A stretch of 27,872 nucleotides of DNA, from assembly GCA_027058735.1 (NCBI GenBank), contig JALURZ010000148.1, forward strand, positions 1-27,872. The letters run 5' to 3'. The position numbers were made by a program, and so were the translations under genes. This document shows positions 15,754 to 23,342 of the stretch, piece after piece (positions within the stretch are counted from its first letter, which is position 1; every line of letters begins with the position of its first letter). Under the pieces are notes generated by a model. The model had not been told where the DNA came from, did no database searches, and saw nothing but the letters and a program-made list of their open reading frames with translations. The stretch comes from Hyphomicrobiales bacterium (lineage in GTDB: Bacteria > Pseudomonadota > Alphaproteobacteria > Rhizobiales > JALURZ01).

Positions 15754-17598
15754 TCAGGTCTTGCCCGCCTTGCCCTTGTTGAGAAAGGCGAATGCCGACT
15801 TGATATTGTCCCACATTTCAACCTTCACGCCCAGGCGGCGCATGATGATATATTGCTGGGCGATCGACAGGGCATTGTTCCACGCCCAGTAAATCACCAG
15901 CCCGGCGGGAAAACGCGCCAGCAGGAAGGTGAATATGATCGGCATCCAGGTAAAGATCTGCGCCTGTATGGGGTCGGTCGGCGTTGGATTGAGCCGCATC
16001 TGCAGGAACATCGTGATGCCCATGATCAGCGGCCAGACGCCGATAATCAAAAAGTTGGGCAGATCATAGGGGAGCAAACCGAACAGGTTGAACATCGAGG
16101 TGGGGTCGGGGGCGGCGAGATCCTGAATCCAGCCGAAAAACGGCGCATGACGCATTTCGATGGTGACGAACAGGACCTTGTAGAGCGCGAAGAAAACCGG
16201 AATCTGGATTAGCATGGGCAGACAGCCGGCGGCCGGATTGACCTTCTCCTTCTTGTACAGCTTCATCATGGCTTCCTGCTGGCGGGCCCTGTCATCGCTG
16301 AACTGTTCCTTGATCTTGAGCATTTCCGGCTGCAGCTTCTTCATCCGGCTCATGGACACATAGGACTTGTTGGCCAGCGGAAAGAACACCGCCTTGATGA
16401 CAACCGTCAAAATGAGAATGGCGACGCCGAAATTGCCGATCCACACGAACAGCAGATCCAGGCCCAGGAACATCGGTTTGGTAAGAAAATAGAACCAGCC
16501 CCAGTCGATCAGGAGATCGAAGTTCTCGATGCCGAACTTGGCGACGTAGGAATCGATGACGCTGACCACCTTTGCGCCCGCAAACAGCTTGCCCGAGATC
16601 ACGCCGGTGCCTCCAGGCGCAATTTCCACCCCGGTCCTGACCAGATAGTCGGTCTGGTAAATGTCCTTGCCGCCAACCGGGTTGTCGGAAAACTTGGCGT
16701 TGATGGCGGCCTTCTGATCGGGCACCAGAACCACGGCCCAGTACTTGTCGGTAATGCCGAGCCAGCCGCCGGTCGATGTGTTCTGCAGTTGTTTTTCGTC
16801 GCGAACGTCTTCGTAATCCAGCTCGATCAGCCCCTCTTCGCCAAGCACGCCGATCAGCCCCTCATGCAGGATATAGAAGCTTTCGACCTTCGGTGTTCCG
16901 TGGCGCGAGATCAGCGCATAGGGGTAGAGCCTGATGGATTTGCCGGTCTTGTTTTCGACCTGCTGGGAGACGGTGAACAGGTAGTCCTCATCGACCGAGA
17001 TCGTCCGTTTGAAAATCAGGCCCTCTCCATTGTCGTAGGTGAGGGTTACTGGTGAACCGGGCGTCAGGCGTCCGGTGCCGCTGTTCTGCCAGATGGATTG
17101 GGAGTCGGGCAGCTTGACCCTGGTGTTGGGGTCCGCGGTCCAGCCATACTCGGCATAATACGGGTTGGCGCTGGTGGCTGGAGACAACAGCTCGATCATG
17201 CCGCTGTTCGGATCGACCGTGTTGGTGTATTTCACAAGTTTCAAGTCGTCGAATCGGGCGCCCTTGAGATTGATCGAGCCCAGCAGGCTCGGGGTCTCGA
17301 TGGGAATGCGTTTGTCGATGGCAAGCGCGGTTTCGCGCGATGGCGCGACGGTGGGAGTGGCGCCGGGCGCTGGCGGCGGTGCTGCGGCGGGGCTGCCCGG
17401 CGCGTCCGGGGTTGTGCTCGGCGCCCGGGGCACGCGCGAGCCGGCCGAAGGCGCAGCGGTGTCCGCCGCGCTGCGCTTTTGGGCCTCGATGCGCGCCTGC
17501 TGCTCCTGCATCTGCGGAATGCCGAAAAAATACTGCCAGCCGACCAGCACCATGATCGACAGCGCGATCGCAAGTATGAAGTCCCTGTTGTTTCCCAT
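15754..17598 (-). CDS. yidC: Membrane protein insertase YidC
   Basis: Inserts and folds inner-membrane proteins, alone or with SecYEG. 614 aa, the long Gram-negative form. One N-terminal membrane segment (about 7-24) is followed by a Pro/Ala/Ser-rich linker (about 45-95), then the large periplasmic beta-domain (to about 350) and the 60KD_IMP core with five membrane segments (about 365-600). The core contains NKSYVSMSRMKKLQPEM and the cytoplasmic QQEAMMKLYKKEKVNPAAGC region with its conserved positive charges. It lies 58 bp from rnpA. There is no room for yidD between them, unlike gammaproteobacteria. Confidence 0.96.
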   Translation of the reverse strand: MGNNRDFILAIALSIMVLVGWQYFFGIPQMQEQQARIEAQKRSAADTAAPSAGSRVPRAPSTTPDAPGSPAAAPPPAPGATPTVAPSRETALAIDKRIPIETPSLLGSINLKGARFDDLKLVKYTNTVDPNSGMIELLSPATSANPYYAEYGWTADPNTRVKLPDSQSIWQNSGTGRLTPGSPVTLTYDNGEGLIFKRTISVDEDYLFTVSQQVENKTGKSIRLYPYALISRHGTPKVESFYILHEGLIGVLGEEGLIELDYEDVRDEKQLQNTSTGGWLGITDKYWAVVLVPDQKAAINAKFSDNPVGGKDIYQTDYLVRTGVEIAPGGTGVISGKLFAGAKVVSVIDSYVAKFGIENFDLLIDWGWFYFLTKPMFLGLDLLFVWIGNFGVAILILTVVIKAVFFPLANKSYVSMSRMKKLQPEMLKIKEQFSDDRARQQEAMMKLYKKEKVNPAAGCLPMLIQIPVFFALYKVLFVTIEMRHAPFFGWIQDLAAPDPTSMFNLFGLLPYDLPNFLIIGVWPLIMGITMFLQMRLNPTPTDPIQAQIFTWMPIIFTFLLARFPAGLVIYWAWNNALSIAQQYIIMRRLGVKVEMWDNIKSAFAFLNKGKAGKT

Positions 17599-17656
17599 TA
17601 CCCCGTCACCGTAACGTCAGGTCTTGTTGCCCGCCAGCTCATTGTCGCCGGGCGCA

Positions 17657-18025
17657 TCACCCCTGTTTCGGGCCGCGCAACGGCTGTTTCGAAGGCCTTG
17701 TTGCCTTATGAATTTTTCCGAGCGCCCTTTCAAGGTCATCGAGCAGGCTGGCGAACGGCCGGTCCGTCGTGGCCGCCCGGCCGATCAGAACATAGTCGAA
17801 GCCGGGGCGCGCCCGTTTGACCATGACAGAGCGGGCCGCCTCCCTCAAGCGCCGGCGGACCCGGTTTCTGACAACCGCATTGCCGACCTTGCGTGTCACC
17901 GTAAACCCGATTCTCGGCTCTCCCTTGCCGTTGCGCCGTCTTGTCTGAAGAACGAGCCCGGGTTCGGCCTGCCGCCGCCCCTGGGCCACTCTCACAAATT
18001 CATGCCGTTTGGTCAGCCGTTCCAA
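17657..18025 (-). CDS. rnpA: Ribonuclease P protein component
   Basis: Basic protein subunit that helps RNase P RNA mature the 5' ends of tRNAs. 122 aa. The N-terminal LTKRHEFVRV and the signature RNR region (RIGFTVTRKVGNAVVRNRVRRRLRE in the family; here about 38-62) are clear. The start is TTG at 18025 with GGTGGA seven bases upstream; I found no in-frame ATG or GTG in the nine codons upstream that I read. It lies 75 bp after rpmH and upstream of yidC, the standard order. Confidence 0.94.
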   Translation of the reverse strand: MERLTKRHEFVRVAQGRRQAEPGLVLQTRRRNGKGEPRIGFTVTRKVGNAVVRNRVRRRLREAARSVMVKRARPGFDYVLIGRAATTDRPFASLLDDLERALGKIHKATRPSKQPLRGPKQG

Positions 18026-18100
18026 CGCCGATCCACCATCTGCCGGGACATTGGCGGTCGGGACGCCGGGACGCCACCGGCACGCTCCAGACCCGGTCGA

Positions 18101-18235
18101 TTATGCCGACAGCCTCTTGCGGCCGCGCGCGCGCCGGCGGGCCAGGACAAGGCGTCCGCCCTTGGTCTGTTTGCGGGCGCGAAATCCGTGCCGCCGCTTG
18201 CGAACCAGTCTGCTGGGCTGAAATGTGCGTTTCAA
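18101..18235 (-). CDS. rpmH: 50S ribosomal protein L34
   Basis: 44-residue ribosomal protein, exactly the family length, very rich in Arg/Lys. Read on the minus strand it begins KRTFQPSRLVRKRRHGFRAR and ends ARGRKRLSA followed by TAA. The start codon is TTG (18233-18235) with GGCGGAG eight bases upstream; no ATG is available in frame at this position. It is first in the rpmH-rnpA-yidC-engB run and sits behind a strong promoter. Confidence 0.95.
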   Translation of the reverse strand: MKRTFQPSRLVRKRRHGFRARKQTKGGRLVLARRRARGRKRLSA

Positions 18236-18594
18236 AACCGTAACTCCGCCGAGCGAATAGCAATGTCTGCCGTATTTCGGGTGCTCGTCCTTGCGACCCA
18301 GGCGAAAGCGACCACATCGCGAGCGCTCCAGCCCCTGTCCACTCCCAAAATCCGGTCCGTGGCTGATCCCGCGGGCTTATACGGTTTGGGGACGGCGAAG
18401 TCAATTCACCAGCCCGTCGCAGCGTGTGGGGAACCGGGGCCGAAATTCACGGTTTCACACAACTCATCACATGCGCTTGAACGGGTGTGTATCTTTGCCG
18501 GCGCGCGCTTATGTTGCTGGCCGGAGTTCGTTTTCCTCCGGCAACGGAGCAATCCGCCCGCCGCGCCGGGCAATGGAAAAAAGGCAGTCCCGCG
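18236..18594. other. 359-bp divergent intergenic region rpmH / DUF547 gene
   Basis: No gene is credible here. It holds the rpmH promoter (18376-18404) and an rpmH leader of about 134 nt. I looked for DnaA boxes because rpmH is often near an origin; only a weak TGTGGGGAA (around 18425) was found. No clear promoter for the plus-strand gene could be identified. Confidence 0.6.
18376..18404 (-). promoter_or_regulatory. Strong sigma70-type promoter for rpmH-rnpA-yidC run
   Basis: On the minus strand TTGACT (18399-18404) and TATAAG (18376-18381) are exactly 17 bp apart, five of six bases matching the consensus in each box. This is the best promoter match in the window and fits a highly expressed ribosomal protein gene. 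The predicted transcript start, about 18369, leaves a leader of about 134 nt. Confidence 0.75.
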
Positions 18595-19467
18595 ATGCTA
18601 CACGGCAAATCCGCGCTGATGATGATTTTCCCCCTCCGCCGGGTGTTGCCGGCGATGCTCACCGCCGTCCTTGTCGCGATGGCGGGGCCGGCCCTGGCCG
18701 AGGGCGATCTGGCGAAAAAGTTCTCGGCTTTCGACACCCGCTCGACCCTGCGCATCGACAACACGGCGTGGAACGCTTTCTTGAAGCGATACATCATTCG
18801 TTCCGCAGCCGGTGTTCATTTGATCAGATACGGGTCTGTTTCAAAGGCCGATCATGCCGCGCTCAAGCGTTATCTGGCGGGTTTGCAGGCGGTGAAGGTG
18901 GCGCGCCTCAGCCGCGACGAGGCCATGGCGTTCTGGATCAACCTGTATAACGCGCTGACGGTCGATGTGATCCTCGATCATTTTCCGGTCAGGTCGATCC
19001 GCGATATCCGGATTTCGCCGGGGCTGTTCTCGCTCGGCCCCTGGGGCAGGAAACTTGTCACGGTCGCCGGGGCAAGGCTTTCGCTGGACGATATCGAGCA
19101 CGAGATCCTGCGCAAGATCTGGCGCGACAGCCGCATTCACTATGCGGTCAACTGCGCCGCGATGGGCTGTCCGAACCTCGCCGCCAGGGCCTATTCCGCC
19201 GACCGGCTGAACGCCATGCTTGACGCGGGCGCGCGCGACTACATCAACAATCCGCGCGCTGTGCGCAAGAATCGCGATGGATCGCTGACCCTGTCGAAGC
19301 TCTACAAGTGGTATGCGGAGGACTTTGGCGAGCGGACGCAACTGTTTCGCCATTTGCGCAGATATGCCCGCGGAAAAACCGCCGTCCTCCTCGGGAGCTC
19401 GGCGAAAATCTCCCGCTATGAATATGACTGGACCATCAATGATCCGACCGTCAGGCCGGGCCACTAG
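18595..19467 (+). CDS. Secreted DUF547-domain protein
   Basis: Function unknown. 290 aa with a signal peptide (about 1-35: two hydrophobic patches ending GPALA-EG), so it is probably periplasmic. The DUF547 domain spans about 85-225, with FWINLYNALTVDVIL (113-127), the FPVRSIRDI segment, HEILRKIW and the hallmark NCAAMGCPNL. The protein has only two cysteines, Cys187 and Cys192, both in that hallmark. The ATG at 18595 is preceded by AAAAAAGG; an in-frame start at 18487 would put unlike sequence before the signal peptide. It is first of four same-strand genes; 55 bp separate it from the VTT gene. The fold has been compared with papain-like/transglutaminase-like enzymes, but I see no proof of activity here. 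Confidence 0.88.
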   Translation: MLHGKSALMMIFPLRRVLPAMLTAVLVAMAGPALAEGDLAKKFSAFDTRSTLRIDNTAWNAFLKRYIIRSAAGVHLIRYGSVSKADHAALKRYLAGLQAVKVARLSRDEAMAFWINLYNALTVDVILDHFPVRSIRDIRISPGLFSLGPWGRKLVTVAGARLSLDDIEHEILRKIWRDSRIHYAVNCAAMGCPNLAARAYSADRLNAMLDAGARDYINNPRAVRKNRDGSLTLSKLYKWYAEDFGERTQLFRHLRRYARGKTAVLLGSSAKISRYEYDWTINDPTVRPGH

Positions 19468-19522
19468 ATTCGCACAAGGCCGGCAACCCGTGGTAGTCAG
19501 GGCACGGTCCTAGAGGGGGAAA

Positions 19523-20320
19523 ATGTCGGAGAACTCGCCACAGACCGGCGCGAAACCGGGCGGCGGCCCGGTTCGGCGCTATCTGCCGCTGGCGCTGCTT
19601 CTCGGTGTTGGGGTGCTTGTGGTGTCCCAGGGCTGGCACAAGTATCTCACCCTGGAGCAGATTGCGGCAAACCGTGACCTGATGCGCGCATTCGTCGCAC
19701 AGCATCTCGCCACCGCGATCACCGTCTATGCCCTGATCTATGTCGCGGTGATCGCCCTTTCGCTGCCGGGCGGCGCCTTGCTGACCATCACCGGCGGCTT
19801 TCTTTTCGGCTGGCTTGCCGCCGGATCGGTGACCGTGTTCGCGGCGACCATCGGCGCCACCCTGATTTTTCTGATCGCCAGATCGTCCGTTGGCGAAACG
19901 CTGGCCTCACGGGCCGGTCCGTGGTTGCAAAAACTCTCAGACGGCTTCAAGGACGATGCCATGAACTATCTCCTGTTCCTGCGGCTGGTGCCCGCCTTTC
20001 CGTTCTGGCTGGTCAATATCGCCCCGGCCCTGCTGGGCGTCTCCCTGCCAGTCTTTGTTGCCGGCACTTTTTTCGGCATTATTCCGGGCACTTTCGCATT
20101 TTCCTTTCTGGGCTCCGGCCTGGACAGTATCATCGAGGCTCAGCAGGCCGCGTTCGCAGCCTGCCAGGCCACCGGCGACACCACATGCGCGTTCTCGCTC
20201 AATCCCGGCTCCCTGCTGACACCGGAACTGCTGATTGCGTTTGCCGCGCTGGGCGTCGTCGCGATCCTTCCGGTGATCGTCAAGAAACTGCGCGCCCGGC
20301 GCGGCGCGGCGGATGGTTGA
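19523..20320 (+). CDS. TVP38/TMEM64 (VTT/DedA-like) membrane protein
   Basis: Polytopic inner-membrane protein of the SNARE-associated/VTT superfamily; relatives include DedA transporters and lipid scramblases, but no bacterial TVP38 substrate is established. 265 aa, about five to six hydrophobic segments (20-38, 65-85, 88-120, 150-200 re-entrant region, 235-255). The VTT signature is clear: LPGGALLTITGGFLFG (81-96) and RLVPAFPFWLVN ... GTFFGIIPGT (154-190). Only two cysteines occur, Cys214 and Cys222, in a short polar loop before the last segment. The ATG at 19523 has GAGGGGG upstream. Its stop overlaps a possible start (20313) of the FAD oxidoreductase; in other bacteria these two domains are sometimes fused in one protein, which supports a shared job. 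Confidence 0.9.
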   Translation: MSENSPQTGAKPGGGPVRRYLPLALLLGVGVLVVSQGWHKYLTLEQIAANRDLMRAFVAQHLATAITVYALIYVAVIALSLPGGALLTITGGFLFGWLAAGSVTVFAATIGATLIFLIARSSVGETLASRAGPWLQKLSDGFKDDAMNYLLFLRLVPAFPFWLVNIAPALLGVSLPVFVAGTFFGIIPGTFAFSFLGSGLDSIIEAQQAAFAACQATGDTTCAFSLNPGSLLTPELLIAFAALGVVAILPVIVKKLRARRGAADG

Positions 20321-20366
20321 GCGGTACAGGGCTTTCATCAATCGGTTTTTGGGGGCGGATTTTTCC

Positions 20367-21791
20367 ATGGCTATCCAGCACGAGGTTGACATTTGCGTCA
20401 TTGGCGGCGGTTCGGGCGGCCTGTCGGTCGCCGCGGCCGCGGCACAGTTTGGCGTCAGCGTGGTTCTGGTCGAAGGCGGCAAGATGGGCGGCGACTGCCT
20501 CAATTATGGCTGCGTGCCGTCCAAGGCGATGATCGCCGCGGCCAAACACGCCCATATCATTCGCGACAGCGCCCGGTTCGGCATTTCGAGCGCCGCCCCA
20601 AGGGTGCAGTTCAACAAGGTGCACGACCATGTGCATGGGGTGATCGCGGCCATCGCCCCCAATGATTCGGTCGAGCGCTTTACCGGCCTGGGGGTGACGG
20701 TGATCGAGGAATACGGCGCCTTCAAGGATGCCGGGACCGTGGTCGCGGGGGAGCATGAGATTTCCGCGCGCCGCTTCGTTGTGGCGACCGGATCGTCCGC
20801 CGGCATCCCGGCGATACCGGGACTGGAGCGGGTTTCGTTTCTCACCAATGAAACGATTTTCGATCTGACCGAACGTCCCGGCCATCTGATCGTCATTGGC
20901 GGCGGGCCCATCGGCATGGAGCTGTCCCAGGCCTATTGCCGGCTGGGCTCGAAGGTGACGGTGCTGGAGATGTTTTCCCCGCTGGCCAAGGATGACCCCG
21001 AGCTCACCAGGGTCGTGCTCGATCAGGTGGCGGCGGACGGCGTCGATATTCGCGCCGGCGTCGCGGTCAAGAAAGTATCGCGCAGCGGCGCCAAGACCCG
21101 CGTCGTCTTTGAACAGGACGGCAAGGAGAAAACCGTTCACGGCACCCACCTGCTGATCGCGGCCGGGCGCAAGCCCAATGTGGACAGGCTCAATCTGGAG
21201 GCCGCGGGAATCGAATTTACCCGCCGCGGCATTGTCATCAACGACGGCCTGAAAACGACCAACAAGAAGGTGTATGCCATCGGCGATGTGGTGGGGGGGC
21301 TGCAATTCACCCATATGGCCAACTATCAGGCGGGGCTGGTCGTTCGAAACGCCCTGTTCCGCCTGCCGGTCCGCCAGAACACCAATATTGTGCCCTGGGT
21401 GACCTATACGGACCCGGAACTGGCGCATGTGGGCCTGGCCGAAAAGGCGGCGCGCGAACAGCATGGCGATGTGCGCGTGATCCGCTGGCCTTACGAGGAA
21501 AACGACCGCGCGCAGGCCGAGCGGCGCACCAGGGGCATGATCAAGGTGGTGACCAGCAAACGCGGTGTTGTTCTGGGCGCCAGCATCGTCGGGCTCAATG
21601 CCGGCGAGCTGATCCAGCCCTGGGCGCTGGCCGTGACCTCGAAACTCAAGATCAGGGCGATGACGCAAATCATCGCGCCCTATCCGACCCTTGGAGAAAT
21701 CAACAAGCGGGTTGCCTATGGCTATTACGCTTCGAGCCTCACCAATCCGTGGCTGCGGCGGGTCATTGGTTTTCTGGCGCGTTTTGGTTGA
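20367..21791 (+). CDS. MerA/dihydrolipoamide-dehydrogenase-like FAD disulfide oxidoreductase
   Basis: Class I pyridine nucleotide-disulfide oxidoreductase; transfers electrons from NAD(P)H through FAD to a Cys pair. 474 aa. FAD-binding GGGSGG (13-18), redox-active Cys44 and Cys49 in GGDCLNYGCVPSK, NAD(P)-binding GGGPIG (178-183), the second FAD motif AIGDV (304-308) and a dimerisation domain from about 345. The usual active-site HPTxxE is YPTLGE here (439-444): His is replaced by Tyr, as in mercuric reductases, so lipoamide activity is unlikely. It lacks an N-terminal HMA domain and the C-terminal Cys pair of true MerA. ATG 20367 has GGGGGCGG eight bases upstream; ATG 20313, overlapping the VTT stop, would add 18 residues. 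Substrate unknown. Confidence 0.9.
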   Translation: MAIQHEVDICVIGGGSGGLSVAAAAAQFGVSVVLVEGGKMGGDCLNYGCVPSKAMIAAAKHAHIIRDSARFGISSAAPRVQFNKVHDHVHGVIAAIAPNDSVERFTGLGVTVIEEYGAFKDAGTVVAGEHEISARRFVVATGSSAGIPAIPGLERVSFLTNETIFDLTERPGHLIVIGGGPIGMELSQAYCRLGSKVTVLEMFSPLAKDDPELTRVVLDQVAADGVDIRAGVAVKKVSRSGAKTRVVFEQDGKEKTVHGTHLLIAAGRKPNVDRLNLEAAGIEFTRRGIVINDGLKTTNKKVYAIGDVVGGLQFTHMANYQAGLVVRNALFRLPVRQNTNIVPWVTYTDPELAHVGLAEKAAREQHGDVRVIRWPYEENDRAQAERRTRGMIKVVTSKRGVVLGASIVGLNAGELIQPWALAVTSKLKIRAMTQIIAPYPTLGEINKRVAYGYYASSLTNPWLRRVIGFLARFG

Positions 21792-21848
21792 CAGGCCCCG
21801 CGATCGGCGCGAGCCTGTATGGCCAACATGGAGCGAAATCGAGGCGCC

Positions 21849-23342
21849 ATGACGCCGGACAAGACCCCCGAACTGCCCGCGGCAGACCAGAAACCGGAGC
21901 GTGAACCGGCGCGCGGAAGCCTGATTCGCGGCCTGTCGGGCAAGCTGCTGGTGCTGACGGTGCTGTTCGTGATGATCGCCGAAGTGTTCATCTTCGTGCC
22001 GTCGATCGCCAATTTCCGGGTCAACTGGCTGCGTCAGCGCCTGGCCGCCGCCCAGATCGCCTCGCTGGTGCTGGAGGCGACCCCGGACAATATGATCTCA
22101 AAGAAGCTGACGACCGAACTGCTGAAGAACGCCCAGTCCAAAACGATTGCCCTGAAGCGCGGCGGCACCCGCAAGCTGGTGCTGGATACCGGCGAGAATC
22201 CGGTGATCGAGGAACATTTCGATTTGCGCGAAAAAAACTGGATGAAGTGGATATGGGACGCGTTCAAGACCCTTGCGGCCAGCGACGGGCGGATCATCAG
22301 GGTGGTCGACACGCCAGGTTTCGAGGCCGGCGAATTCATCGATATCGTGATTGACGAAAAACCCCTGCGCACGGCCATGGTTGCGTTTTCGTTCAATATT
22401 CTGCGCCTGTCGATCATCATTTCGCTGATCACGGCCGCCCTCGTCTTCATCGCCCTGCATGGGGTGCTGGTGCGCCCGATGCGGCGGTTGACGGAAAACA
22501 TGGTGCGCTACAGCCATGACCCGGAAGACACGCGCCGCATCATCGAGCCCACCGGACGGCGCGACGAAATCGGCGTGGCGGAACATGAACTGGCCCAGAT
22601 GCAGAAGGAACTGGCCGGCACGCTGCAGCAGAAGAACCATCTCGCGGCCCTGGGGCTGGCGGTCAGCAAGGTGTCGCACGATCTGCGCAATATGCTGGCG
22701 ACCACGCAGCTCCTGTCGGACCGGCTGGGCGAGGTGGATGACCCGACCGTCAAGCGGATCGCGCCCAAACTGCTGGGCGCCATCGACCGCGCGATCGAGT
22801 TTTGCAACCACACATTGCGCTACGGCAAGGCGCAGGAACAAACGCCGCGCCGCTCAAGGTTCGCCCTGCGCGGGCTTGTTGACGAGGTTCTGGAATCGAT
22901 CGGCCCGTGCAACACTCCGGTCAAATGGACCGTGTCGCTGGCCAGCGAAGTCACCATCGATGCGGATCGCAGCCAGATGTACCGCGTGCTGCTCAATCTG
23001 TGCCGCAATGCGGTGCAGGCGTTCGACACCCTGCAGCCGGACGATCGCTCCGCAGTGGTCGAGATTGCCGCGCACAGGGCCCAGAACAGCACCATCATCG
23101 AAGTCCACGACAATGGCCCCGGTCTGCCGGCCAGGGCGCGCGAACACCTGTTTGAAGCTTTTCACGGGTCGGCGCGCGCGGGGGGCACGGGACTGGGGCT
23201 GGCGATCGCGGCTGAGCTTGTGCGGGCGCATCAAGGCGACATCGCCCTCGTCGACAGCCCGCTGGGCGCCTGTTTCCGCATTGTCATTCCCGATCTTGTG
23301 GCCGAAGTGCCCAATGCGCGGGACACGAGCCGCTCGGCCTAG
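21849..23342 (+). CDS. Transmembrane sensor histidine kinase (HAMP), no adjacent regulator
   Basis: Two-component sensor kinase, 497 aa. Two membrane segments (about 32-52 and 184-205) flank a periplasmic sensor of about 130 residues that I do not recognise. A HAMP linker (about 206-260) follows, then the H-box SHDLRN (phosphoacceptor His277) and an ATPase domain with N-box NLCRNAVQAF (383-392), G1 DNGPGL (421-426) and G2 GGTGLGL (445-451). All catalytic elements look intact. Starts at 21819, 21828 and 21849 are possible; 21849 has GAGG at short spacing. It follows the FAD oxidoreductase by 57 bp and has no response regulator within the window. It ends in CTAG shared with convergent ggt. Confidence 0.92.
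   Translation: MTPDKTPELPAADQKPEREPARGSLIRGLSGKLLVLTVLFVMIAEVFIFVPSIANFRVNWLRQRLAAAQIASLVLEATPDNMISKKLTTELLKNAQSKTIALKRGGTRKLVLDTGENPVIEEHFDLREKNWMKWIWDAFKTLAASDGRIIRVVDTPGFEAGEFIDIVIDEKPLRTAMVAFSFNILRLSIIISLITAALVFIALHGVLVRPMRRLTENMVRYSHDPEDTRRIIEPTGRRDEIGVAEHELAQMQKELAGTLQQKNHLAALGLAVSKVSHDLRNMLATTQLLSDRLGEVDDPTVKRIAPKLLGAIDRAIEFCNHTLRYGKAQEQTPRRSRFALRGLVDEVLESIGPCNTPVKWTVSLASEVTIDADRSQMYRVLLNLCRNAVQAFDTLQPDDRSAVVEIAAHRAQNSTIIEVHDNGPGLPARAREHLFEAFHGSARAGGTGLGLAIAAELVRAHQGDIALVDSPLGACFRIVIPDLVAEVPNARDTSRSA

Noticed and set aside
18415..18470. DnaA-box-like TGTGGGGAA and TTTCACACA near rpmH, suggesting an origin
   Set aside because: Each differs from TTATCCACA at two or more positions, there is no cluster, no AT-rich unwinding region and no dnaA or dnaN nearby.
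20280..21668. Long minus-strand frame (462 residues) opposite the FAD oxidoreductase
   Set aside because: High GC keeps antisense frames open; its composition (His/Arg/Gly-rich) and lack of family motifs mark it as a shadow. The same applies to 1755-2873, 2336-3325, 9722-10957, 10933-12231 and 25048-26148.
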